Shown here one piece after another: positions 46,985-57,736 of a stretch of DNA of 64,000 nt (its first letter is position 1; every line of letters begins with the position of its first letter). Both the position numbers and the translations under genes were made by a program. The notes beneath the pieces were generated by a model. That model ran no database searches. It worked only from the letters and a program-made list of their open reading frames with translations, and was not told where the DNA came from. This stretch comes from Dendrophyllia cribrosa (Eukaryota > Cnidaria > Anthozoa > Scleractinia > Dendrophylliidae): positions 28,704,225-28,768,224 of the forward strand of contig JAJLRJ010000007.1 of the NCBI GenBank assembly GCA_024195265.1, written 5' to 3'.

Positions 46985-49568
46985 GTTAAATAAGGGATTT
47001 ATTTTTCGACTGCTTAATTTTCCAATTAACTTCTCAATGTAGCCACAATGTTTCGCCCAGTGTTTCACTCTCGTCCTGAGCGTGCGCACTTACAATTTAA
47101 CTTTCTTCCGTTCATAACCTGTTGAACCTGTCAAAACCCGTATGCTACAGTGTAATACGCTCGCATATTTTGCGAGTTCTCTTGCCCTTATACTTAACAA
47201 ATTGACCCAAAAATTCTCTTTAGCTTTAATCATCGCTAGAATCTTTTAATATTAACACAGCACAACAAAAAGCTGTCATTCAGCAAATTCTAGAGAATCG
47301 CGTTCGGCGATATTCCCAAAATAGAGCACAATAACCTTACACAAAGTCAAATATAAAATTACTAGGCACAGTCCATAAAGCTAACCTTTTTTCAATCTGA
47401 AATGACTTCGAATGATCAGATGAATCTTTGCTGTAAGTTGTTTTCAGCTCAGTTTTAGTTCTTTCGCGCCGGCGACAACTTTATAGCCGGCGACTGATTC
47501 CGCCGTTCATGGATTTTTCCGTGGAACTACGACAAGTTGTTTGTCCTTTTTGCTTCGTACTTAATTCCAGGCAAGTTAAGCTGATTGTAAATTAAATTTA
47601 ACTGACTAACACGAAAAATGGTGACATGTCCCCTTTAAGAGAAATGGGAGTGTGAGCTTGTTGCTGCACATCTTTCTTCGTGTTCTGATTGTCCATTGCG
47701 TTCTTCTTCTTTATTTATTTATTGTACATTGTGTTCTTTATACTCTTTCATTATTTGTAGTCGGTGAAAGTAACGTCATCGGATACAATTTGCCGTATGC
47801 TGTTATTCCTATTTCCTATGTGATTCTTAAGAATTGGTTTGGCAATGTCCGGTCCATTAAAGACGAGCAAATAACGTGTGCGAAGACCTTCAGTTAGTCG
47901 ATTTCCATACGCGCCGGACCCTTAACCACTTTATTTTAATATATTTAATGCACTATGTTCGGCAACATAGCTTGATATTTGTCCAGCTTGACTTGAACTG
48001 AGGGACAAAATGGCAAAATCCATTGTCGGAAGTATTAGCCATTAAAAAGCTAAAATTTGTGACTTACATATTACTTTTTGCAGCTGAAGAGAAAAAGAGC
48101 CGAACTGTAAACCGAAACCAAGGGAAACAAACATAAATAATTAAATGTCAGTTGCAGAATGAACGGTGTTTGTTCCAAGAGGTAATAAAGTAAATTCTGT
48201 ACGTGAAAAATTCATTGTTATTGTTGCTAAGGACGTGCCGGTTAATGTTGGCCAAGTTGATTACCGCGAAACATCATGTTCGTCTTAAGCAATTAAAAGT
48301 TTGTTTGTCAGTGTAAAGTATTTTGTCAATGAACAAGAATCTGGATGGTTTCTCCGTAGTGCCATTACGTGGAGAAATTAGAATGAGAGATAACATCATA
48401 TAATGGGCCCGATTAGCTATCCAAGAAGCCGCTAGGTTTTCAAATATTTTCTGTTTTATACAAATAAAACAAGTCCATTTAATCTGTTTTCTCAGGTCGT
48501 CTTCTAACGACTTATTTCACCCTGAGATGACCGAGGGAAATTTTCCGCTAAAGGCTTTTAACGTAGCTCGGCGGACGGCAAATTGTCCTTTAGATTTTAC
48601 TTTATAAAATCCGTCTCCAAGTGTAACAAAACGAACCGACGGCAGGTGTATCAATTCAATTTAAATTTTTTCATTGGTCATTTCAATTCAATATTGACGA
48701 TCTCCGAAATATGTGTTACTTTATGATAATAGAAGCTTGTCTGAAAAAGATATCAACCTTGGCTTTTGAAATGTAAACTTGGCCCACAAGGTTTTATCGA
48801 AAAAAGAAAAGCCGGTATAATGACTTTATAATTAGCCATTCTCCATTGGGAATGGTGTAATAGTGAAATTAGAGGGGAGTTATATTGAATTGCCCAGGGT
48901 GAGAGAAACATAATGTTATTTAAAGGTGTTTTGTTTTGCTTGTGTTTTCATCTACATGTTTTGGATCTCACAGTCAAGGCGACAAGAGTCTATTTTAATT
49001 CAAATTTCACAATGTTTAGTTATTGAATTTGACTTAACAAAACAAATGAATTCGTCATATTTGGCGGTGATCAAAGGAGATATGGGCCAATCGTAGCTGG
49101 CATCATTACCTGTCCAATTTGAAATCCATCCGTTTCCGAACATTTCTCAATAACATTAGACTGTCAAAGGTATTAACTCGTGCTATTAGCAGCTACATAA
49201 CGTCTCAGGGAAATCTCACAGAAGAAAAATACGACTAAACAGCAGATGTCTAAAGAAGATAATTTCAATATGCGATTGAAATTGAAGCCCTATGTTGTGA
49301 TCTCTACATTTCAGTTTCCCGGCTTAACTTGTCTTTAAACCGGCGCTGACAGTTTTGTAAGTAAACCAAAGATCCTGACTTTGAGTTAAGCACTTTTTGT
49401 GGCAAGGTTATTAAGGATAAACGCACATTGAAAAAGTTTCATTTAATCCGTTCAAAGATTCCGCTGCCAGCTTGTGAACGCTCACTTCAAGTCAACTCAG
49501 TGAAGTGGTAATCTATCTGTCCAACAATCTTTCATTTTTCAAAGCAAGAACTAGCTTTGTTATCCAGA
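46985..49568. other. Upstream region of the GPCR gene, no other gene seen
   Basis: AT-rich. A hydrophobic frame at 47,652-47,897 begins at a non-ATG codon and is not convincing. No clear TATA or CpG-rich promoter was identified. The GPCR frame is open back to a TAA at 49,509 with no earlier ATG. Confidence 0.4.
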
Positions 49569-50765
49569 ATGCAAGCAGATACCACCACCAGTTACAACTG
49601 TTCCTCGTTGTCTAACAGCTCTTATGCAGCGAATCATTCTGGAAATACTTCGAATCGAGTAGAGGCGGTCGGTCCAAGTGATTTTGAAATCGTTTCACAA
49701 GCCATCATCTTGATCGTTGTACTTATCGTATCAGTCGGTGGTAATGGCCTCGTTTGCTTTCTCGTCTTCACAGTCAAACAGCTACAAATTCCAACAAACT
49801 ATTTTATTCTGTCCCTAGCCCTGGCAGATTTTCTATTCGCGGTTGTGTGTCTGCCTTTTCGCATTGTCAACATCTTGCAGAATTACCACTGGACACTAGG
49901 ACTGGGTACTTGTAAATTCTGGGTCTGGTTAGATCTTCTCTTCTGTTCTGCCTCCATCGCCAACTTAGCAGCCATTAGCGTAGACCGCTATTTAAAAATC
50001 GCTTCCCCCCTAACCTACGACATCCGAATGACATCAACGAGGGTGGTTTTGACTTTAATAGCATTATGGGGTTACTCCGTATGCCTTGCGTCCCTATCAC
50101 TTGTGCCGAGTGACGCACCAGGCATTATAGTACAGAGCCAAACTTGCTACATCGACAACAAAATCTTCTTGACAGTGATTTCCGTAATCGGCTTTTTCGT
50201 TCCCTTCGCCATTACGCTTCTGATGTATTGCTTTGTTTTTAAAATGGCTGTTGGTCAAGCAAAGGAGATGTTTCGTCGACATGAATCGATGTATGGCGGA
50301 AATCAACCAAACGCGCAGCGAAAGTCGAGCCGAATGTCTCCCGGGACGATTTTCTTCGAAGTGAAAGCGACGAAAACTTTGATCATACTGCTGAGTGTGT
50401 TTTGTATTTGTTGGTCGCCGTTTTTCGTGCTTTCGTTACTGAGTCTTCACAGTAAAGGAGCTTTTCGTGGATTGCCTCGTTGGTTGACTGTCCTCATCAA
50501 GGTGCTGTTCGTACATCTTTTGCCAAACTGCAACTCGGCCTTCAACCCAATCATTTACACTACCTATAATCATCAGTTCAGGAAAGCTATTGAAAAACTG
50601 TTTAAGCGCTACAGGAGACCGAGATCCGCTAGTTTAAGCTCTTTTTCTGAACCTCCGACAGAAAGTAGACGGTATCACTCTGCCTACTGGACAAGAACCG
50701 GCCCACAAACAACGTCATGTTGTTTACGCGAAGAAAGCGGAATTCAGCCTTCGCCAGAGTCTTAG
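49569..50765 (+). CDS. Class A (rhodopsin-like) GPCR, aminergic type, single exon
   Basis: 398 residues from ATG 49569 (A at -3) to TAG 50763-50765, with no intron. The N-terminus has four sequons (Asn10, 16, 22, 26). Seven membrane segments lie at roughly 43-67, 77-100, 112-134, 157-178, 198-222, 268-292 and 308-330. Class A landmarks: N59 (1.50), D87 in LALAD (2.50), C115 and C193 for the loop disulfide, D139-R140-Y141, W167 (4.50), P212 (5.50), C281-W282-x-P284 and N326-P-I-I-Y330. D122 (3.32) in WLDLLFCSASI matches the amine-binding aspartate of serotonin, dopamine and octopamine receptors. However, positions 5.42/5.46 are Ile204/Gly208 instead of serines, and 7.43 is Asn320. The C-tail has a CC pair (possible palmitoylation) and many Ser/Thr. 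It probably signals at the cell surface; ligand and G protein are unknown. Family call is firm, amine ligand is inference. Confidence 0.95.
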   Translation: MQADTTTSYNCSSLSNSSYAANHSGNTSNRVEAVGPSDFEIVSQAIILIVVLIVSVGGNGLVCFLVFTVKQLQIPTNYFILSLALADFLFAVVCLPFRIVNILQNYHWTLGLGTCKFWVWLDLLFCSASIANLAAISVDRYLKIASPLTYDIRMTSTRVVLTLIALWGYSVCLASLSLVPSDAPGIIVQSQTCYIDNKIFLTVISVIGFFVPFAITLLMYCFVFKMAVGQAKEMFRRHESMYGGNQPNAQRKSSRMSPGTIFFEVKATKTLIILLSVFCICWSPFFVLSLLSLHSKGAFRGLPRWLTVLIKVLFVHLLPNCNSAFNPIIYTTYNHQFRKAIEKLFKRYRRPRSASLSSFSEPPTESRRYHSAYWTRTGPQTTSCCLREESGIQPSPES

Positions 50766-53477
50766 AAGCTTATGCCGCTGGATTCATCCTATAAAACTCA
50801 TAGAAATTAAAGGGGAAATACATATCGGCTAATTTTTTTTTTTAATTTTTATTTTTACGTTGATTTATCTTGATAGATTCCCCTACATTAAAATGCTCAA
50901 AATTGCGTAAATTGTCTAGCGATTTCGACAAATAATATTATGCGTAAATTTGAGTTTTCAATTTTTTTTCCATACTGATCATCTTTAATGCTATAACGTT
51001 CATCTCAGCCAACACTTTATCTGTAGCTTATCAATCCGATTATGCCCAAACCTCTTAATAAATGATCAACAACTGCCGACTAAAAAGCCGACATGAAGAA
51101 TATTCAATATGTCCCGGACACCGGAATTAGACACACATTTACAACTTGAGATTAAAATGTCGGTAAAATTCGAGTAGAAAGTGGAGTTTTTCGAACATTT
51201 ACAGGTGCAAGGCTTCCGAGATAAAACCACACAATGATAAAAACAAGTCGACAAAATATAGTTTGAAAAAATAAATTGAACAGCATTCAAACAAGTTTTC
51301 CGTGACTGTTAAATGCGGCAAAACCGGTTGCATATTAAATGCTTTAATTACAGCATATTGCCAAATGTAATGCGCGAGCAATAGTAGCTTTTCTCAAAAT
51401 TTGCAAGTTGAGGGCGCAAGCCGCTAAAAAGATACTTTCAGCTAAGCTTTTTTCTCTGTCGTTGTTTCCGTACTCTTGGGTTGTTTGTTTAAGTGACTAT
51501 ATATATTGAATATTACGCGGAATCATTTCTATGGTTTCCTTTGTTTTTCCTTGGTGACTTTAGGAGGATGAGTTTTTTAGGACATTAAAACAAATCATTC
51601 TGCGGCCTTTTGTTTAGGGAAACGCGAACAAATTAAATTGATGCGTAGACAAGTTAGGGAAAATTGGCCAAGGCGCCGAGTTTAAATAAGCCTCTCAAAA
51701 CGGAGCAAATAAAGGGGTTTCGTCTTTCCGGTGATAAATTAAAAAATACCAAACATCAGTTATGCGAAACAAATGCGAATTTCGTAACGAAATAAAATTG
51801 TTTTGAAATATTAAATGCTTCAAAAGAGAAGATATCCCCCAAATCTAGATTGATTGAATTTTGCCTTTAGTGTCTTCATAGGAAGTGGAAGTCATGGGTT
51901 TTTAACGCCTGTATAGCCAATAAATATAAGACACTGAAAAGACGCTTCAGTGTTATTTGTATTTTAAAATAGTAATATTCATTTGCTTGTGATATAAGCA
52001 GCTAAAATGACTTACACAGCCTCGATATTTAGGACCGACAGTATAAATGAAAGGTTTTCATTTTCTTCGCACGAAACAGCCTTTGGCAAATGTGTTATCT
52101 CGAAGTATTTAGCCGGCGGACAAACTTTGGCGCATCGAAAAGGAAATTGGAATCGGAATCACATTATGGATGATTGCTCTTGAATACGTTAAATTATGAA
52201 AATGTAAAAGTTTGTTTTTTTGTAAAGATGTCCTGCCAGTCATGGTGTAAAATAAAATATTATTCTTTTCATAAATTGAATGCATTTTATTCATGTAGAA
52301 TGCAATAAAGAAAAGAAGGAAAAGCAATTCGATGTGGTAAGGTCCTTCGTGTACCATCGATAGTAGAAAAGAATAAACGAGTACAGTAAATCTGATTGAA
52401 ACGAGCTACTTAGATAAGAGTGAAAACATTAATGTTAATCGTACAAGCTTAAATAAAATGTAGCAATTAAAATATGAAATATTGAAAGTCTGCAGCTTAA
52501 GATATATCTCTCAGTAAAACGATTAATCTGGTATTGACTTCACATTGACAGCATATTCAGGATAATTCATACTTATTTGCGTTAGAATACAATAAAAATT
52601 GGTTTTTCTTTTGTCTGCCTATTCTTTGTCAGTCATCATAATAGAACTAAAACCCAAGTTGTATTCATTATTTTACGGTAAGTCAAAAGACAAAACTGCT
52701 GATTATAAGGATCACTTTTGAAATGTTCTTGAGGTGGTAACATTGACATTGCGTCATACAAGATGAATCAATCATATCACTTGACGAATTGATGAGACAT
52801 GTCGTACAAAGATGAAATTGAAGCGACTAAATCTTACTGAAAACAGCTCAGATCCTGCCATTGTCAGTAAAAATATCCGATCCTAACACATTTTACTTTA
52901 TTTCATTTTTTTTTATTATCGATGCTAGGCTTTCCGTACTTGACATCCCTTTCTTCGTTAATTAAGAATTGTACACGAAAATAGTACTCATTCCTTTTAA
53001 TGATCACAAGGGGAAGGAAATACTAATTTCAATGTCATAAAACACTTAAGTAAGTGGCCTTAAAATGCTTTTATTGAAAAAGATCCGGATTGTTTTTCAC
53101 GCGTACGAGAAAAGCATTGCGAATGACAGCTGGCTTTCAAGCCTATTAGTGACTTTTTAAAGTCTCTTTATTTATCAATCAATACCTCCGTGCGTGTATC
53201 TAGGAATTATTTATAATAGACTTTGTTTTCTGTTGTTTTGCTAATCGTGGAGAGTATATTCATTTCATGTAAATGAGGAACGTCAATTTAAAATTTCAAT
53301 GGTGGAAAAAAATATTTATACACTTCTCTTTATAGCCAGGACTTTATTTCTTTTTATTTGTTATTTGTTTGTTTTTCAAGGGTGCGAAAACAAAGAAATC
53401 ACGAGCGAGGGAGGGGAAAACGGTATTTCTGTGCTCTCCATGAGCTTCTGTGAGAAAATAATATGATCAGAGGAACA
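50766..53477. other. 3' flank of the GPCR and intergenic DNA
   Basis: The nearest clear AATAAA to the stop codon is at 51056-51061, a possible polyadenylation signal. Beyond it the DNA is AT-rich with no supported gene. Confidence 0.45.
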
Positions 53478-53565
53478 GGGATGGCCCAGGGATGGCCCAG
53501 GGATGGCCCAGGGATGGCCCAGGGATGGCCCAGGGATGGCCCAGGGATGGCCCAGGGATGGCCCA
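53478..53565. repeat. 11-bp minisatellite grown from a SINE head
   Basis: Eight perfect tandem copies of GGGATGGCCCA. The last copy (53555-53565) is the 5' start of the SINE that follows, so the array appears to be an expansion of the first bases of the tRNA-like head. Confidence 0.92.
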
Positions 53566-53828
53566 GTGGTGAGAGCACTCGCCGCCCACCAATGTGGCTT
53601 GGGTTCGAATCCTGGAGGTGACGCCATATGTGGGTTGAGTTTGATTGTTGTTGGTTCTCGTCCTTGCTCCGATCGAGGGTTCTTCTTCGGGTACTCTTCC
53701 ACGTAAATGAACATTTCCAAATTCCAACCGATCCGGAAACAGTGGAAGTAAGAACCACATCGTGGATTCCACTAAAATTCTTATTTACTTACTTACTTAT
53801 TTATTTATTTATTTATTTATTTATTTTA
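53555..53828 (+). mobile_element. tRNA-derived SINE
   Basis: Pol III A box TGGCCCAGTGGTGAGAGC (53559-53576) and B box GGTTCGAATCC (53602-53612) at tRNA-like spacing. A ~165-bp tRNA-unrelated body follows, with a (TTTA)n/(CTTA)n tail (53780-53828). No cloverleaf 3' half, so it is not a working tRNA gene. The sense strand is plus. Transcription by pol III from the internal promoter is the family's normal mode. Confidence 0.88.
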
Positions 53829-53829
53829 T

Positions 53830-54351
53830 GTAGACTGGTTCCCATAACTATCCATTCGGATCATGATGTTGAACTGTGCTCGTCGCGCTTAAATCAAGTC
53901 TGGTTTGTTTGCGCACACTCTTCGTTCATAAATATATCACTTAATAGGCCCAAGGGAAACAGTGCGTTTCGCGTTGGGGAAAAACGAAGGAAAAAAATAC
54001 ATTTCACAGACACTTTAAGTCTAGTTTTTACCAGCTACATAAACATAAGCAGAAGCTTAAGAATTTGCGTCAAGTGAAAACGAACATTGGCATAAGCATA
54101 AGATTAATTCTTATGTTTTTGCTTATGCCGGGCCCGTTTTTACTGGACATTAGCCGCTAGTGTAAACCAGGCTTTAGATGAAACAACGCTTACAGAGTGT
54201 CCGTGGAGCTGGTCATTTTAAGCGTTTTGTTAAAAAAAAAAAAAGTAGAAAAAAAACATAGGTACGCGATGCGTACGTAAAGATATTTGCTCTCATAACA
54301 TTGAGTCCACTGAGCTTGGCAGAGCATCATAAGAGTTGAAATCAGTTTGTT
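53830..54351. other. No gene seen
   Basis: AT-rich; a short A-run near 54,230. GCATAAGCATAAG (about 54,090) and CTTATGTTTTTGCTTATGC (about 54,110) form a small inverted repeat. Confidence 0.4.
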
Positions 54352-54740
54352 ATACACCGAATGCGAATATGGCCGTCAGGCAGTTTTTTGCTTGGCCGAG
54401 TTTTCAGAGAAATTAACGATATCACGTAAACAAGTGCTGCGAAGTGACTGTACCATCTTGCAAAGTTTGAGTGTTTTTGGTTAAACGGTTGCAAAGTTAT
54501 GGCTCACTGAAATTTTAAGCATTTGTGTGAGAAAAGAAATTCTATCCTCCCTAGCCTCGCTTTCATGTTTTTTCCAAAATTTGATTACCTATAACTTCTC
54601 CTAAAATAATAATATGGCCTTGAAAATGCACACAATGACTTATTTTGACCTGATCTTTATCATTATCCAATTGCTTTTCTTTTCTTGAGAACCTGTCCAA
54701 ACAAAAAATTGTTGGGCTGCCATATTTGCATTCGGTGTAT
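54352..54740. mobile_element. 389-bp MITE
   Basis: Inverted ends ATACACCGAATGCGAATATG and complement. The flanking DNA (AAGAGTTGAAATCA ... GCTTGCGATTTTACGG) occurs joined at 58,266-58,305, which looks like an empty site in a duplicate copy. Confidence 0.85.
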
Positions 54741-55175
54741 GTTGCTTGCGATTTTACGGCACGCGAAAAAATTGGCTGCCGCGAGGAGACGCGAGGTTGT
54801 GTCCCTTAGTGTACAAGGGTCGGTAAAGACAACACAATGTGTAAAATCTATAAGAATACATTGAAGAGTAGGATTTCTTTTTGTTTACTTTTTGTTTACT
54901 TGCACATCATACAGCTCGATTTTGTGAACTACTTGGTACACAAATGACAGTGTCAGTGTTTGCGAGCATTTGCAGTGATTTGATGTTAGTTCCAAATTTC
55001 ACGAGGGTAGGATTTCTTTTCTCACTTGCACATTTTGCTGCTCGGTTTTATGTACTACTTAGGAATACCGGTGTGTTTGGGAGCATTTGCAGTGATTTGA
55101 TGTAAGTTCCAACTTTCATGAGGGTAGGATTTGTTTTGTTTTTTTTCACTTGCACATTTTGTCGCTCGATTTTGT

Positions 55176-55447
55176 CATAGTTGATAGAACAAGCTGGTTA
55201 TGAAACTCAGTCAGTCCTTTGTTATATGTTTTTGTTCTCCATTTCTTTTATTCGTTTGACTTGACCCTGCACAAAACACAAAAGGTATTGAAATGCATAT
55301 GAGCAACTGACCAGTAGAAACATTTGGGCTTACACGTTAAACAAAACAATGTGCAGGGTCACTGTTCGTTCAACATAAAACAAAGCAGCTTTGTACACTC
55401 TTTTTGAAATTTGTTGAGCTTCATAACCAGTTTGTTCTATTAACTAC
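55176..55447. mobile_element. hAT-like MITE 1 in the tandem repeat
   Basis: Ends CATAGTTGATAGAACAAGCT and AGTTTGTTCTATTAACTAC (complementary), flanked by GATTTTGT (55168-55175 and 55448-55455). The uninterrupted target is visible in neighbouring repeat units (CGATTTTGTGAACTAC, about 54,918). Confidence 0.9.
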
Positions 55448-55463
55448 GATTTTGTGAACTACT

Positions 55464-55649
55464 CATATGATGCCCGATTTAGGGTGTTAGCTCTATTGTA
55501 CATTGTACACATTCATTGTATTAGGTAAAATTATGTATTCTAATATATTCTATGGTATTGTATTCTATTGTATTGTCGTTCTTTTGTGCTCTAATATTCT
55601 ATTGTTTTAACAAAAGAATAAGTGTTACCCCTAAATCGCGCATGGTATA
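55464..55649. mobile_element. hAT-like MITE 2, inserted in the abutting 8 bp
   Basis: Ends CATATGATGCCCGATTTAGG and CCTAAATCGCGCATGGTATA, imperfect inverted repeats, flanked by GAACTACT (55456-55463 and 55650-55657). This target starts at the base after the right duplication of MITE 1. Confidence 0.88.
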
Positions 55650-55789
55650 GAACTACTTGGTAGAAATACCGGTGTGTTTGCGAGCACTCACAGTGATTTG
55701 ATGTAAGCTCCAAATTTCACGAGGGTGGGATTTCTTTTTGTTTACTTGCACATTTTGCACTGGGTGTCATAGTGAAATGTTGGAAATTA

Positions 55790-56450
55790 TGAGTAACTTT
55801 ATTTTATTCCAATATCGAGAGTGCGGAGTGAACATTGGCTTTGCAACAAAGTGGTTCAAGCCGTGCAAAGGTGTGAGGCAGGGATGCCCTATCTCGCAAT
55901 ACCTGTTTATCATGTCAACCGAAATATTATTCTTCAGAATACACATATATAAAGGGTATTACCGCCTTTAGAAATGACCTTAAAATCAGACGCCAATTTG
56001 CAGACGATATCTACGAATCATTTTTGTGCTTATGTGGCCTCGGTAGAGACTGGCATTGGCAACGGTAAAAGATTTCATTGACATTTCGGGGCTACATCTC
56101 AATGTAAAAAAGATTAAAGCTATTTGGCTAGGGAAGCAAACAAGACCACCCCCTTGGAGTTAAAATAGGTTCGTTACCCGGTCAAAATGGTAGGTATCAG
56201 TATTTCATACGACAAGAAAAATCATTTCTCCTATGAGGCAACTCGTGAATACGAAACGCTCTAGATAAAGGATTCTTCGCCCAAAAGTTCATGGTATATA
56301 GAGGTATACACTTGAGGAACATATTCATATTAAAGTTAACTTTCAACGGCGTCACCACGGTAAATAACTTTAATGTCAAAATAGCCATAGGCTTTCCTTC
56401 AGAGGCGAAGGTTTTAGGTCGCAATTTTGGAAATAAAGTACTATAATCAA
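55790..56450 (+). pseudogene. L1/Tx1-like LINE reverse transcriptase fragment
   Basis: Plus-strand remains of RT: KGVRQGCPISQYLFIMSTEI at about 55,868-55,925, then FADD (about 55,999), then HLNVKKIKAIWLG (about 56,095-56,135), then VKMVGISISYDKKNHF (about 56,182-56,230). The order matches the RT of the LINE at 16.3-18.3 kb. Many frameshifts and no ends found; an old fragment. Confidence 0.8.
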
Positions 56451-56937
56451 GACGTTCGATATATAAAGGTTGCCAACTTTATCAATTTTTGCTTAAAAAT
56501 AAAAGAAAGGAGAAAAAAAATTCCGCGTAGCGCTAGTTTAGAAGTACAGCGCCTTACACCACTAGACCAGCTTATTCACAAGTAATTAGCATAGGTAAAC
56601 TTTAATATGTCATGCGTGTTTATAGTTTAGATTTATGTTATTACATGTAGTAAGTTCCACCATTCATAAGCTTTTTGAGGATGACGTAATTGTCATGTGA
56701 TCATCGAGTAGTTCAAAGTGCAATTTGGACACATACATTTTAAAAGTAGTTTAAATCAAGAAGTGTTACACCCTATCAGCTAATAAAGCATAATAGATCA
56801 TAATATCCTGAAATTTGAGGACACGTGATACCCGTTATTGCGAGCTTCCTATCTTATATTATACAATGAACTGAATACTACGCGCTCTGTGATTGGTCGT
56901 TGCCTATGATCTATATCAGAGTACAGACGCACGGCTG
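56451..56937. other. No gene seen
   Basis: AT-rich spacer. Confidence 0.4.
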
Positions 56938-57194
56938 ACGTCATAGAAAAATTGTTTGCTTTGTTTTGTCCAACATGGCGCACAGTTTTGAAAATGTTTG
57001 CGAGATTATTCTGGATTGAGCAAGTGAAAGCCTCGAAAATTTTTTAGTAGCAGCTCAGTTTACGAGCAAGAAAAAGAAGAAACCAAGACAAAAAGTAAAA
57101 TCAAATATATTATTTTCCTGCTCTGGAAACATGTTAAAAATCTAAAAATTTCGGTACTAGGAGCGTAATAAAATATGTAAAAATCTAGAAATAT

Positions 57195-57222
57195 TTCGTT
57201 CGGTTCTCCCGAACTTCATCAG
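57195..57222 (-). ncRNA. Hammerhead-like core (left, inverted)
   Basis: Minus strand: CTGATGA, hairpin GTTC-GGGA-GAAC, then CGAACGAAA, where consensus GAAAC appears to have lost one A. Confidence 0.55.
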
Positions 57223-57461
57223 TCTCAAATGAATAATGTTAATCAGGACATTCGATAATAGCTAGCGAAACAAAAGTTCTCGCCTCGGAGAATAACACCT
57301 TCAAGCGACGCATAAGGGAGGCAATCGAGATAAAGTTAAAAAAGCCCTCTTTGAACAGAAACAATGGCTATGAATTAGCCAAAATATATGACACTATTTT
57401 AACCCCTCGAGAACCCCACAAGCATGATATAACCCTCCTGATTAACATTATTCATTTGAGA

Positions 57462-57487
57462 CTGATGATGTTCGGGAGAACCTAAAC
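57462..57487 (+). ncRNA. Hammerhead-like core (right)
   Basis: CTGATGA, hairpin GTTC-GGGA-GAAC, then CTAAAC where consensus is CGAAAC. One core substitution; probably no longer self-cleaving. Confidence 0.55.
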
Positions 57488-57591
57488 TAAACTGGAACAA
57501 ATCTTCGAACAGTCGAGCGCTACGAAGCAAGTTCATAAGTTTACTCTTTTCTGTTCATTGTATAAAACAAATAGATTCCAATTTGCCGCGT

Positions 57592-57736
57592 GTCTGTTCA
57601 GTTATAGATCACAGAAGACGTCAAAATGTGGTAAGAACATCAGTGACACACTCGCCTGCGGCTCGTGTGCCACTTATTTGTTCTTACCACGTTTTGACGT
57701 CATCTGTAATCTATAACTGAACAGACACACGGCAAA
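57592..57736. mobile_element. 145-bp foldback
   Basis: TTTGCCGCGTGTCTGTTCAG pairs with CTGAACAGACACACGGCAAA; the inner GACGTCAAAATGTGGTAAGA also pairs with its inverse. A partner copy lies at 58,028-58,152. Confidence 0.85.

Larger units (their letters stand above)
54868..55770. repeat. ~125-bp tandem repeat, interrupted by two transposons
   Basis: Units with CACGAGGGTAGGATTT, ACTTGCACATTTTG, CGATTTTGTGAACTACTT and GCAGTGATTTGATGTAAG recur at 54,868, 55,006, 55,126 and (after two insertions) at 55,448-55,463 plus 55,650-55,770. The small frames here come from the repeat. Confidence 0.88.
57195..57492 (+). mobile_element. Penelope-like element, 3' remnant (copy 2) between inverted hammerhead ends
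   Basis: Plus-strand coding remnant TFKRRIREAIEIKLKKPSLN (about 57,298-57,360), then YELAKIYDTIL. It has the same layout as the GIY-YIG endonuclease tail in copy 1 but belongs to another family. The block containing CATTATTCATTTGAGACTGA occurs inverted at the left (about 57,195-57,250) and direct at the right (about 57,440-57,487), which fits the inverted terminal-repeat arrangement seen in Penelope-like insertions. Confidence 0.72.

Noticed and set aside
47652..47897. Hydrophobic 81-codon frame upstream of the GPCR
   Set aside because: Non-ATG start, biased T-rich composition, no homologue recognised.
49557..49568. Four extra codons before the GPCR's ATG
   Set aside because: They begin at TTG; the first ATG in the frame is 49569, with A at -3.
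53555..53625. Possible tRNA gene (A and B boxes present)
   Set aside because: No cloverleaf beyond the B box, a long unrelated body and a TTTA tail follow; it is a SINE head.
53376..53772. Overlapping minus-strand frames with repeated GPSLGHPWAI-type peptides
   Set aside because: They are readings of the 11-bp minisatellite (11 is not a multiple of 3, so all frames stay open).
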